The notes beneath the pieces were generated by a model. The model had not been told where the DNA came from, ran no database searches, and was given only the letters and a program-made list of their open reading frames with translations. From Methanocella_A sp964548585 (GTDB taxonomy: Archaea; Halobacteriota; Methanocellia; Methanocellales; Methanocellaceae), in NCBI GenBank assembly GCA_964548585.1, contig CAZJRS010000055.1:1-23688 (forward strand): a stretch of 23,688 bases of DNA, given 5' to 3'. The translations under genes were made by a program, and so were the position numbers. Of the stretch, positions 1 to 6,898 are shown piece after piece. Each line of letters opens with the position of its first letter. The first letter of the stretch is position 1.

Positions 1-1309
1 CTCCGACAGACATATCATTAATGTTGGTTCCGGCACCAGTACCACCTCCGGACATATCATTGAGGTTAGATCCGGCACCGGCACCGCCTCCTGCACCTCC
101 CCCGATAACTGTGATATTTATAAGAGTTACATAATCTGGAACAGTCCAGGAATATGATCCAGGACGTGACCACGTATTAGAATATAATGAACCGATTGCA
201 TAAATTTTATTGCTTCCCACATACACGACGCCATTGACAACAACAGGGGAGGAATATATCGAACTTCCTGTTGTATAGGTCCATATCAGTTCGCCGGTGT
301 TTGCGTTCAAAGCATATACATTCTTATCCAAACTTCCTACATACAATACACCGTTTGCAACCACAGGAGATGATTGCGAGTAGGTTTGGAAATAAGTCAT
401 TTTGTCCCATATTTCTATCCCAGTACTAGCATTTAGAGCGAATATCCTACCATTAGCGTTTTGAATGTATACCATATTATTAACAACTGCTGGTGAACTG
501 TACATTATTATACCAACACTTGACACCCATATCACTGCTCCAGTACCAGCATTCAGAGCGACTACACATGCACCACCATTACCTGCCGCATACACAACAC
601 CACCGACAACAGCAGGAGATGATGTTGTATCCCCGGTAGTATAGCTCCATATCATTGTCCCAGTAATAGCATTCAGAGCATACAGTTTACCATCGCCACC
701 TGCAACATATACGATACCATCCGCGACAGCAGGAGATGAACTAACGGTACTTGCAACAGTGCCTCCAGTTGTATAGCTCCAAAGCTTCGCCCCAGTACTA
801 GCATTCAAAGCATATACTTTCTTATCTAGACTTCCTATATACACGATACCATTCACAACTGCTGGTGATGAATACGAGATACTGCCTCCAGTTGTATAGC
901 TCCAAAGCTTCGCCCCAGTACTAGCATTCAAAGCATATACCAATCCATCGTAGCTTCCTACATATACAACACCATTTACAACAGCAGGAGATGAATACAC
1001 CATTCCTCCAGTAGTATAGTTCCAAATTTTCATACCTGTGTACGCGTTCAGAGCATACACATTCTTGTCAGCGCTTCCCACATACACAACACTATTCACA
1101 ACAGCGGGAGTAGACCGACTTGAGGTAGTATAGGTCCATAACGTTGTATTTTCAGGATGTATCCCCCCATCATCATAGGCCCCAGTATGGTATTGGTCTG
1201 CATGGAACATCCACCCAGATTGCTGTTCTGCTGCATACACAATTGACGATGCGCATACTAAAAATAAAATAGACACTATTACCAAATATACAAATAAGAA
1301 TGATTTCAT
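1..1309 (-). CDS. Secreted PQQ-like beta-propeller protein with glycine-rich tail (partial, C-terminus off window)
   Basis: The reading frame is open from an ATG at 1309 to the left edge (436 codons visible). GGTGG lies 9 bases before the ATG. Residues 1-26 form a signal peptide (K2, hydrophobic core, cleavage likely after VYA). Eight blades of about 40 residues follow, each with an SSPAVVNGVVYVGS strand and a VYALNASTG-KIWSYTTG strand, which is the PQQ-like/PQQ_2 propeller pattern. The chain then enters a domain beginning YSWTVPDYVTLINITVIGGG, typical of glycine-rich surface domains. The pattern suggests an extracellular or S-layer-associated protein; no ligand or enzyme activity can be read from it. 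Three of the blade tips carry an NAS sequon. It is a close paralogue of the gene at 2707-4401, in the same orientation, and aligns with it without gaps over the first 43 residues. The PQQ-binding tryptophan-docking enzyme core of true quinoproteins is not seen, so 'PQQ' names the fold only. Confidence 0.85.
   Translation of the reverse strand, partial: MKSFLFVYLVIVSILFLVCASSIVYAAEQQSGWMFHADQYHTGAYDDGGIHPENTTLWTYTTSSRSTPAVVNSVVYVGSADKNVYALNAYTGMKIWNYTTGGMVYSSPAVVNGVVYVGSYDGLVYALNASTGAKLWSYTTGGSISYSSPAVVNGIVYIGSLDKKVYALNASTGAKLWSYTTGGTVASTVSSSPAVADGIVYVAGGDGKLYALNAITGTMIWSYTTGDTTSSPAVVGGVVYAAGNGGACVVALNAGTGAVIWVSSVGIIMYSSPAVVNNMVYIQNANGRIFALNASTGIEIWDKMTYFQTYSQSSPVVANGVLYVGSLDKNVYALNANTGELIWTYTTGSSIYSSPVVVNGVVYVGSNKIYAIGSLYSNTWSRPGSYSWTVPDYVTLINITVIGGGAGGGAGAGSNLNDMSGGGTGAGTNINDMSVG
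760..940. repeat. Exact 58-bp direct repeat, two copies one blade apart (760-817 and 883-940)
   Basis: Bases 760-817 and 883-940 are identical, and the 123-base offset equals 41 codons, one propeller blade. The repeat encodes the blade segment around YALNASTGAKLWSYTTG. Neighbouring blades are more diverged at DNA level, so these two were copied or homogenised recently by unequal recombination or gene conversion. Confidence 0.85.
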
Positions 1310-1370
1310 CGACTTAACCACCGTGTTTTATTCTACATAATTTAGCGATTATAGCACCATACAAGCCAAT

Positions 1371-1384
1371 ACTATTTAAAAATT
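1371..1384 (-). promoter_or_regulatory. Candidate TATA box of the propeller gene ending at the left edge
   Basis: The minus strand reads TTTTTAAATAG here, about 65 bases before the ATG at 1309. That fits an archaeal TATA element with a leader of roughly 40 bases. It lies just outside the proposed left end of the insertion sequence, so the element may not have broken this promoter. Confidence 0.35.
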
Positions 1385-1410
1385 GGGTCTATCATATTTT
1401 TTCTGTAAAA

Positions 1411-1420
1411 TTATATAAAG
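1411..1420 (+). promoter_or_regulatory. TATA box of the transposase gene
   Basis: TTATATAAAG lies about 58 bases before the transposase ATG, inside the proposed insertion sequence. It is followed by a good ribosome site (AGGAGA at 1460-1465, 7 bases before the ATG). Confidence 0.45.
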
Positions 1421-1472
1421 CGGTTAATGTTAAGTAGCCTGTATCCAAAGTAAATGTTTAGGAGACAATACA

Positions 1473-2327
1473 ATGGATACAAAGCCAAGTGAACTATTGG
1501 AGTACGTTGAGAAATACATAACTGATAATAACGAGGGCCTGCGAAGTCTCATGGAATGGTTTTTGAATACGGTTATGAAAGAGCAGGCGGACAAACAGGC
1601 TGGCTGTCTGCCTTACGAGCGGACTGAGGAGCGTCTGTTACATCGTAACGGCACTAAACCCAAGAGTCTCACTACCAGGATGGGGGTCATGCATCTGGAT
1701 AAACCCCAGTTTATAGAAGCGCCTTTTGAAACCTGCGTATTCGATCGGTACAGTACTGTTGAACGGTCTATGCTTAACCTGGTCCAGGAATCCTACCTGC
1801 AGGGCGTAAGCACCAGGAATGTCCGGGAAGTCATCAAACACCTGGGCGTAGAGGATCTCAGCCGGAGCACTGTAAGCCGTATTTCGGAAGAGTTGGACTT
1901 GAAAGTGCGGGAGTTCCTGGACCGGCCGTTAGAGTTGCCAGTCCACATTATGTACGTGGATGCCACATACTTCAAGGTAAAATGCAACGGACGGTATGTG
2001 AATAAAGCCTTGTTCATCGTTGTTGGCGTACGAAGTGATGGACTCAGGGAAGTCCTCGGAGCACGGGTAGCTGAACGAGAGGATGAAGGGTTGTGGCACG
2101 AGTATTTCGAGGAACTGAAAGAACGAGGCCTCCGAGACGTCCGAATGATTATCAGCGACGGCCACAAGGGCATCAAAAGCGCGGTGCAGAACTGTTTCCC
2201 AAATGCCAGTTGGCAGATGTGCCAGGTCCACTACTGCAGGGCAGTCCTGAGAAAACTCCCGAAATCCATGCATAAAGAGACTGGAGAACGATTAAGAAAC
2301 CTCTACGAGAACCCAGAGGGGGAATGA
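1473..2327 (+). CDS. IS256-family transposase, N-terminal and central part (split frame)
   Basis: This 284-residue product has the IS256/mutator transposase layout. A helical N-terminal region contains the ESYLQGVSTRNVREV segment (about 106-120). The catalytic core starts with MYVDATYFKV (first Asp, D163), and SDGHKGIKSAV supplies the second Asp (D229). The family's C-x2-H (CQVH, 250-253) follows. Family members are about 400 residues; this frame stops at a TGA (2325-2327) before the catalytic Glu. The remaining 115 residues are in the -1 frame at 2324-2671, with ATGA overlap. The break is at AGGGGGA (about 2316-2322): one more G, or a -1 slip on GGG, would join the frames. The ATG at 1473 has AGGAGA 7 bases upstream. 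As written it cannot make a full DDE transposase without frameshifting. Confidence 0.85.
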   Translation: MDTKPSELLEYVEKYITDNNEGLRSLMEWFLNTVMKEQADKQAGCLPYERTEERLLHRNGTKPKSLTTRMGVMHLDKPQFIEAPFETCVFDRYSTVERSMLNLVQESYLQGVSTRNVREVIKHLGVEDLSRSTVSRISEELDLKVREFLDRPLELPVHIMYVDATYFKVKCNGRYVNKALFIVVGVRSDGLREVLGARVAEREDEGLWHEYFEELKERGLRDVRMIISDGHKGIKSAVQNCFPNASWQMCQVHYCRAVLRKLPKSMHKETGERLRNLYENPEGE

Positions 2328-2671
2328 GCCTGTACGCAGAAGAACTTGAAGAACAGGGATACACGGCAGCAGCCAGGACCATAGAACGATACCGTTACGA
2401 CCTGTTCAACTACATGAGCTTCCCCAAACCATTCTGGAGAAGGATCAGGACCACCAACCTACTGGAAAGCACTAACCGGGAACTGAAAAGAAGAAGCAGA
2501 GTCATAGGAGCCTTCCCCAACGACCAGAGCCTCCTCCGAATCGCCGTAAGCATCCTCATAGATAAAAACGAGGAGTGGATGACAGGAGACAGATTCTTAA
2601 ACCTGGAAACACACCCAATCGATCAGGATACAGGACTAACCCAAATTACAGAAAACAAAGGGCAGAAATAA
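2324..2671 (+). CDS. IS256-family transposase, C-terminal part carrying the catalytic Glu
   Basis: This frame continues the transposase without loss of homologous sequence. It holds FWRRIRTTNLLESTNRELKR, the family motif in which the Glu (E48 of this fragment) completes the DDE triad. VIGAFPNDQSLLRIAV and the EEW segment follow, as expected near the IS256 C-terminus. Together with the upstream 284 residues it gives about 399, the normal family length. Its ATG overlaps the upstream TGA, so it could arise by re-initiation, by -1 frameshifting on the G run, or only through a sequence error. Alone it would have no catalytic activity. The last codons overlap the proposed right inverted repeats. 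Confidence 0.8.
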   Translation: MSLYAEELEEQGYTAAARTIERYRYDLFNYMSFPKPFWRRIRTTNLLESTNRELKRRSRVIGAFPNDQSLLRIAVSILIDKNEEWMTGDRFLNLETHPIDQDTGLTQITENKGQK

Positions 2672-2706
2672 AAATAAAAAATGAGTGGAATAGACGTAAG
2701 ATTAGG

Positions 2707-4401
2707 CTATTGTATCACTTTACCAAAATAGCTTATTTCTACATATCCAGGATGCCCAGCATGCCCATAAGAGTCTTGCCATCCGCTGGTCCCACTGCTT
2801 CCATCACCGCCTTTTCCGAAGAGATATTCGGAGTATCCGCCAGCACCAATTCCGCCATCGGGGAATGTTCCAGCCTGGCCGTATACTTCACCTATACCTC
2901 CCGCACCCTGAGTTCCCGGGGTGTCAGGTTGCCCTTGGCCACCGCCGATACCTCCGATCCCACTGTTTGCACTGATTTCCCCAAATTGGGATAGACCTGC
3001 GCCCCCACCGTTGCCACCGTTAGTATAGCCACCAAAAGTGCCCCCGATGCCACCATTTCCAACCGTGATATTGATGATCTGCCCCGGAGTAACACTATAT
3101 CCGGTTACATTAGTTAGGTAACCGCTTCCCCCAGCCCCTCCGCCACCTCCGGAGATACCGTTGAGTTGAGATCCTGCACCAGCCCCACCACCTGCACCCC
3201 CACCGATTACTGTAACATTTATTCTTGTTACACCATTCGGTACAGTCCAGTTATATGTACCGGGAGATGACCAATTTACAGAATAAGTTGTATATAAAGA
3301 ACCGATAGCATATACTTTATAATCCTCGCTACCAAAATATACGACACCATTTGCGACTACTGGAGTAGATACCACATAACTTCCGGTTGTATAACTCCAG
3401 ATCTTTGCACCAGTACTAGCATTCAATGCATACAAATTATAATCACCACTTCCAACGTATACTATACCGTTGGCAATTACTGATGATGTGACCCAACTTC
3501 CGGTTGTATAACTCCAGATCTTCGCGCCAGTACTAGCATTCAAAGCATACACTTTCTTATCATTGCCTCCAACATACACGATATTATTTGCAACAGCAGG
3601 TGTACCTACCCCACCTGATGTCACATAATACCATATTAGTGTACCAGTACTAGCATTCAAAGCATAGACAAAATTGTCACGGCCACCCACGTAGACAACG
3701 CCATTCACAACAGCAGGTGAAGAACTTACCATACCGGATGTTCTATAACTCCATATATTCGCACCAGTGCTTGCATTCAAAGCATACACATAAGTATCAT
3801 CGCTTCCCACATACACGACGCCATTCGCAACAGCGGGAGAAGAACGTACTACGTTTCCCGTCTGATAACTCCACATCTGAACCCCGGTACTAGCATTCAA
3901 AGCATATACATTTCTATTACCTCCGAGATATATGGCACCATTCACAACGTTAGGCGATGACCCGACAGAACCAAAAATAAAACTCCATATCTTTGTGCCG
4001 GTACTAGCATTCAAAGCATACAGATATTCATCTGCGCTACCTATGTATACGACATTATTTACAACAGCAGGTGAATAAGACCAGATTTTTTGCCCTGTCA
4101 GATAATTCCAGATTTTTTCCCCCGTAGTAGCATTTAGAGCATATACATTATGGTCATCACTTCCGATGTAAACAACGCCATTCACAACAGCAGGCGAGGA
4201 CTCTACATAGCTTCCTGTCGTATAGCTCCATAAGATAGTATTTTCTGGGCGTATACCACCATCATCATAGACCCCGGAATGGTACTGGTCCGCATGATAC
4301 ATCCACCCAGGTGGCTGTTCGGTTGCATTCACTATTGATACAACGCATGTTAATAATAACATGGTAATTACTACCAAATTTACAGATGATATTAACCTCA
4401 A
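2707..4401 (-). CDS. Secreted eight-bladed PQQ-like beta-propeller with glycine-rich C-terminal domain
   Basis: The protein has 564 residues. Residues 1-26 are a signal peptide (cleavage near VNA). Residues 57-368 hold eight repeats of about 40 residues ending VYALNASTG-KIWSY. Residues 373-560 form a glycine-rich domain opening YNWTVPNGVTRINVTVIGGG. The start is TTG (4401-4399): a TAA lies four codons upstream, and from this TTG the N-terminus aligns gap-free with the ATG-started paralogue at 1309. N-x-S/T sequons recur in seven of eight blades (N90, 131, 169, 209, 249, 288, 328), with more in the tail (for example NWS, NWT, NVT, NIT). I infer an exported, probably N-glycosylated cell-surface protein. 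No TM anchor or sorting signal is seen at the C-terminus (ends FGKVIQ). No catalytic residues can be named. Confidence 0.85.
   Translation of the reverse strand: MRLISSVNLVVITMLLLTCVVSIVNATEQPPGWMYHADQYHSGVYDDGGIRPENTILWSYTTGSYVESSPAVVNGVVYIGSDDHNVYALNATTGEKIWNYLTGQKIWSYSPAVVNNVVYIGSADEYLYALNASTGTKIWSFIFGSVGSSPNVVNGAIYLGGNRNVYALNASTGVQMWSYQTGNVVRSSPAVANGVVYVGSDDTYVYALNASTGANIWSYRTSGMVSSSPAVVNGVVYVGGRDNFVYALNASTGTLIWYYVTSGGVGTPAVANNIVYVGGNDKKVYALNASTGAKIWSYTTGSWVTSSVIANGIVYVGSGDYNLYALNASTGAKIWSYTTGSYVVSTPVVANGVVYFGSEDYKVYAIGSLYTTYSVNWSSPGTYNWTVPNGVTRINVTVIGGGAGGGAGAGSQLNGISGGGGGAGGSGYLTNVTGYSVTPGQIINITVGNGGIGGTFGGYTNGGNGGGAGLSQFGEISANSGIGGIGGGQGQPDTPGTQGAGGIGEVYGQAGTFPDGGIGAGGYSEYLFGKGGDGSSGTSGWQDSYGHAGHPGYVEISYFGKVIQ
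3378..3560. repeat. Near-identical blade repeats in the second propeller gene
   Basis: The segments around 3378-3440 and 3496-3555 share long runs (ACTTCCGGTTGTATAACTCC onward) with only a few differences. The core CCAGTACTAGCATTCAAAGC also occurs in most blades of both paralogues. This is coding repetition with a period of about 120 bases, not a CRISPR array. Confidence 0.7.
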
Positions 4402-5051
4402 TCTTATACCTACCTTAGATTTTAATTAATACTACAATAATAAGCGCTTAATATTCTATTGATTCTTGTTGTATTTAATAATTTTTAATTAGAAGTCGCC
4501 ACATTCATGAATAGCGAGATAATCTCGATTCAAAAAATGTTAGTGAAATGAACATGTATTATGACAATCATCATGGCAATGACAATGTATGCTGCACTGT
4601 TTCTTGACTCAAAGGATACGAAAAACGATTAAGATGCCATAGGGGATTATATCAAGGGTAGGATTGCCCTTTGTGACATTAGAAAACTATTGTATCCCCC
4701 GTGTCCTTTGTGCCCTTGATGTTTAATATAGACGATAGACATTCGTCTCAGTCACAGCGCAGCTTTCGATTTATTTATGTAACAAAGGGACAATGGGAAT
4801 GTAGATAACTTAAAAAGAATGAAAATACCCCCCTACGACGTGGCAAACATGAATCAACAATGGAAAACAAGTTAATTATAAAATTTAGAATTATATGACA
4901 TAAATGGAAGGAGAGTTATCCCCAACACAGGAACAACCTTTTCTTTGAAAGTATTATTCAACATAGCAGTTCTGCTGCTTTGCGTTTTAAATATAATGTG
5001 CCGACAGGTCGAATTACTCGCCCGGAGTTATAAGATTCAAAAAAGAAAACC
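4402..5051. other. AT-rich gene-free stretch
   Basis: No reading frame here has coding character. Short frames exist, such as one from the ATG at 4561 (23 codons) and a hydrophobic stretch at about 4947-5060 without a usable start, but none has a ribosome site and a plausible length together. A small hairpin CGAGA-TAA-TCTCG occurs near 4516. GGAAGGAG at about 4906-4913 looks like a ribosome site but no start codon follows at the right distance. The left end should contain the promoter of the propeller gene starting at 4401. No tRNA-like cloverleaf was recognised. Confidence 0.5.
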
Positions 5052-5095
5052 GGGCGACTAACGGATTATGGTAATTTTATTACCCCAGGTCGCCC
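5052..5095. terminator. Bidirectional terminator-like hairpin downstream of ilvC
   Basis: GGGCGAC (5052-5058) pairs with GTCGCCC (5089-5095), and inside lies a second perfect pair, GGTAAT-TTT-ATTACC (5070-5084). T-rich runs follow on both strands: TTTTGTTTTTT on plus, and GTTTTCTTTTTT on minus. It is placed to end ilvC transcription. Confidence 0.55.
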
Positions 5096-5138
5096 ATTTT
5101 GTTTTTTAGATCGGATCCGATCTTTACCAACGGACCCC

Positions 5139-5149
5139 GCCCGAAGGGC
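5139..5149 (-). other. GCCC-TTC-GGGC mini-hairpin immediately after the ilvC stop
   Basis: On the minus strand GCCC-TTC-GGGC begins two bases past the ilvC TGA (5153-5151). The same design recurs after other genes in this window (16304-16312, 21787-21799, 21809-21819). Confidence 0.5.
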
Positions 5150-5150
5150 T

Positions 5151-6149
5151 TCACTTTTTCTGCTTAAGCCAAGGCATCATAGACCTGAGTTCTTTCCCAA
5201 CCTCTTCAATCGGGTGCTCTGCATCCTGCTGTGTCAGAGCATTGAACGTCGGCCTGCCTGCCATGTTCTCGAGAATCCATTCCTTGGCGAAGCGCCCGTC
5301 CTGGATCTCGTCGAGGATCTTCCACATCTCGATCCGGCTCTGGTCGTTGATGATTCTCCTGCCGCGGGTCATGCCGCCGTACTGAGCCGTATCCGAAACG
5401 CTGTCCCACATGTTGGCGAGGCCACCCTCATAGATCAGATCGACGATCAGCTTAAGCTCGTGAAGAGTCTCGAAGTAGGCGATCTCGGGCTGGTAGCCTG
5501 CGTTGACGAGTGTGTCGAACGAGGCCTTGATCATTTCGGTGCAGCCGCCGCAGAGGTCTACCTGTTCGCCGAAGAGGTCGGTCTCGGTCTCTTCCCGGAA
5601 GGTCGTCTCGAGGACGCCTGCCTTGGTGCAGCCGTTGCCTGCCGCATAGGCGAGGGCGTACTGCTTTGCTTTCTTGGAGGCATCCTGCTGGATGGCGACG
5701 AGTGCCGGTACGCCTGCGCCCTGCTGGTACATCCTTCTTACAAGGTGGCCGGGGCTCTTGGGGGCGATCATGACGACGTCGATGTCCTTGCCGGGCTTGA
5801 TCATGCCGTAGTGAATGTTGAAGCCGTGAGAGAAGCCGAGCACTTTGCCCTTCTTCATGTAGGGCTCGATCTGCTCCTTATAGACTTTGCCCTGGAGCTC
5901 GTCCGGGATGAGCATCTGGATATAGTCTGCCTGAGCAGCTGCTTCTTCGATGGTGGCCACTTTCAGGCCAGCCTTCTTCGCCTGTTCCCAGGACTCTCCG
6001 CCCTTGCGGAGGCCTACTACGACGTCGAGGCCGGAGTCCTTGAGGTTATGGGACTGGGCCATACCCTGGCTGCCGTAGCCGATGATTGCGATCTTCTTAC
6101 CCTTGAGGACCTTGAGGTCTGCATCCTTCTCGTAGTAAATAGTTGCCAT
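5151..6149 (-). CDS. ilvC: Ketol-acid reductoisomerase (class I)
   Basis: The enzyme converts 2-acetolactate or 2-aceto-2-hydroxybutyrate to the dihydroxy acids of valine/leucine and isoleucine synthesis, using NAD(P)H and Mg2+, in the cytoplasm. The 332-residue length is that of short class I enzymes. The Rossmann loop GYGSQG is at 24-29, APKSPGH at 129-135, and the metal ligands are in DLFGEQVDLCGG (D191, E195). The C-terminal knotted domain is complete through MTRGRRII. AGGTG stands about 9 bases before the ATG. The gene stands alone: ilvB and ilvN lie about 10 kb away on the same strand. It diverges from a Bat-type regulator with 77 bases between start codons, so shared control is possible. 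Two hairpins follow the stop. Confidence 0.97.
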   Translation of the reverse strand: MATIYYEKDADLKVLKGKKIAIIGYGSQGMAQSHNLKDSGLDVVVGLRKGGESWEQAKKAGLKVATIEEAAAQADYIQMLIPDELQGKVYKEQIEPYMKKGKVLGFSHGFNIHYGMIKPGKDIDVVMIAPKSPGHLVRRMYQQGAGVPALVAIQQDASKKAKQYALAYAAGNGCTKAGVLETTFREETETDLFGEQVDLCGGCTEMIKASFDTLVNAGYQPEIAYFETLHELKLIVDLIYEGGLANMWDSVSDTAQYGGMTRGRRIINDQSRIEMWKILDEIQDGRFAKEWILENMAGRPTFNALTQQDAEHPIEEVGKELRSMMPWLKQKK

Positions 6150-6200
6150 GAAAATTACACCTGTATACTACATCACCATCCGATCACTTTAAGATTTAGC

Positions 6201-6214
6201 CCGAACATATTCGG
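6201..6214. promoter_or_regulatory. Inverted repeat between ilvC and the Bat-type regulator
   Basis: CCGAA-CATA-TTCGG is a 5+5 inverted repeat in the 77-base divergent intergenic region, immediately before the regulator's ribosome site. It could be an operator for the neighbouring regulator. This is inference from position only. Confidence 0.3.
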
Positions 6215-6226
6215 TGATTGATATAT

Positions 6227-6874
6227 ATGGAAAGCTCTCCCACAGGTCAAAGCCTCACCATCAGCATCGGCATCAAACACCGTGACTGCTGGCACTACAA
6301 GCTATCCCGCGGGCTCAAGGCTACCATCCTTGTCCGTTATACATATGTGCTGCCGAACAGGCAGCTGTACGGGTATCAGACCATCATGACACCGGCGGTG
6401 GCAAAGCTCGGCCCGTATTTAGCGGGATTGCCAGAGATCAAGAGATATTCGATCTTATCCCAGGGATCGGGCAGCGCCGAAGTCGTCACCTGGGCAGAGC
6501 AGAGCTCCATCCTGGAGCACCTGCTGAAGACGAACTGCGTGTTCATCGGGCCCACTGTCGTCCGAGACGGCGTCGAGAACTGGCAGATCATGGCACCGTC
6601 CCGGGAAGATATACAGGAAGCCATCGCCAGTCTCGAAAAACACGCCGATATCGCCTATATCAGAAACTCTACATCAGCCCACTCAAGTGAAGGACTCACG
6701 GACCGCCAGACGGCAGCGCTGACGGCAGCGGTGGAGATGGGGTATTTCGACTCACCCAGGCGAGCGTCCATAGAGGAGGTCGCCGGACGGCTGGGGATTG
6801 CCGCGTCTACGGCGGTCGAGCATTTGAGGAAGGCTGAGAAGAAAGTGCTGGAAAACTATGTGCACCCGGTTTGA
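6227..6874 (+). CDS. Bat-type HTH transcriptional regulator (HTH_10)
   Basis: This 215-residue protein ends in the HTH_10 domain named after the halobacterial bacterio-opsin activator. The segment LTDRQTAALTAAVEMGYFDS begins it, then RRASIEEVAGRLGI and STAVEHLRKAEKKVL give the helix-turn-helix (about 157-207). The N-terminal ~150 residues form an uncharacterised sensor-like domain without recognised PAS or GAF motifs. The ATG at 6227 is preferred over the TTG at 6218 because GGTGAT (6213-6218) then sits 8 bases upstream. It faces away from ilvC, so it may control ilvC or itself, but the target is unknown. It runs convergently into the kinase gene at 6899. Confidence 0.85.
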   Translation: MESSPTGQSLTISIGIKHRDCWHYKLSRGLKATILVRYTYVLPNRQLYGYQTIMTPAVAKLGPYLAGLPEIKRYSILSQGSGSAEVVTWAEQSSILEHLLKTNCVFIGPTVVRDGVENWQIMAPSREDIQEAIASLEKHADIAYIRNSTSAHSSEGLTDRQTAALTAAVEMGYFDSPRRASIEEVAGRLGIAASTAVEHLRKAEKKVLENYVHPV

Positions 6875-6898
6875 AAGTTACCACCAGACCGGGTCGCA

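Larger units (their letters stand above)
1387..2695 (+). mobile_element. IS256/mutator-family insertion sequence
   Basis: The extent is inferred from a transposase at 1473-2671 plus inverted matches at the two sides: GTCTAT at 1387-1392 against ATAGAC at 2690-2695, followed inward by AT-rich DNA. Two further inverted pairs are subterminal: TTTTCTGTAA (1399-1408) with TTACAGAAAA (2646-2655), and CCTGTATCC (1438-1446) with GGATACAGG (2626-2634). The resulting length of about 1.3 kb is usual for IS256 elements. I found no convincing 8-9 bp target duplication, so the exact ends are uncertain by perhaps 10-40 bases. The element sits between two propeller paralogues and points against them. Its right end lies about a dozen bases beyond the stop codon of the second paralogue. 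Confidence 0.6.

Noticed and set aside
1..1300. Regular repeats of about 120 bases suggesting an array (CRISPR-like)
   Set aside because: The period equals a propeller blade of about 41 codons and the reading frame is continuous; repeats are imperfect and coding.
2575..2994. Plus-strand frame of 139 codons spanning the transposase end and the propeller gene
   Set aside because: It overlaps two supported genes in other frames and has no family features.
4561..4632. Short frame of 23 codons with a hydrophobic start
   Set aside because: Too short, no ribosome site and nothing to show it is translated.
5214..6221. Plus-strand open frame of 335 codons antisense to ilvC
   Set aside because: ilvC on the other strand has complete family motifs; this frame is a codon-bias shadow with no domain character.
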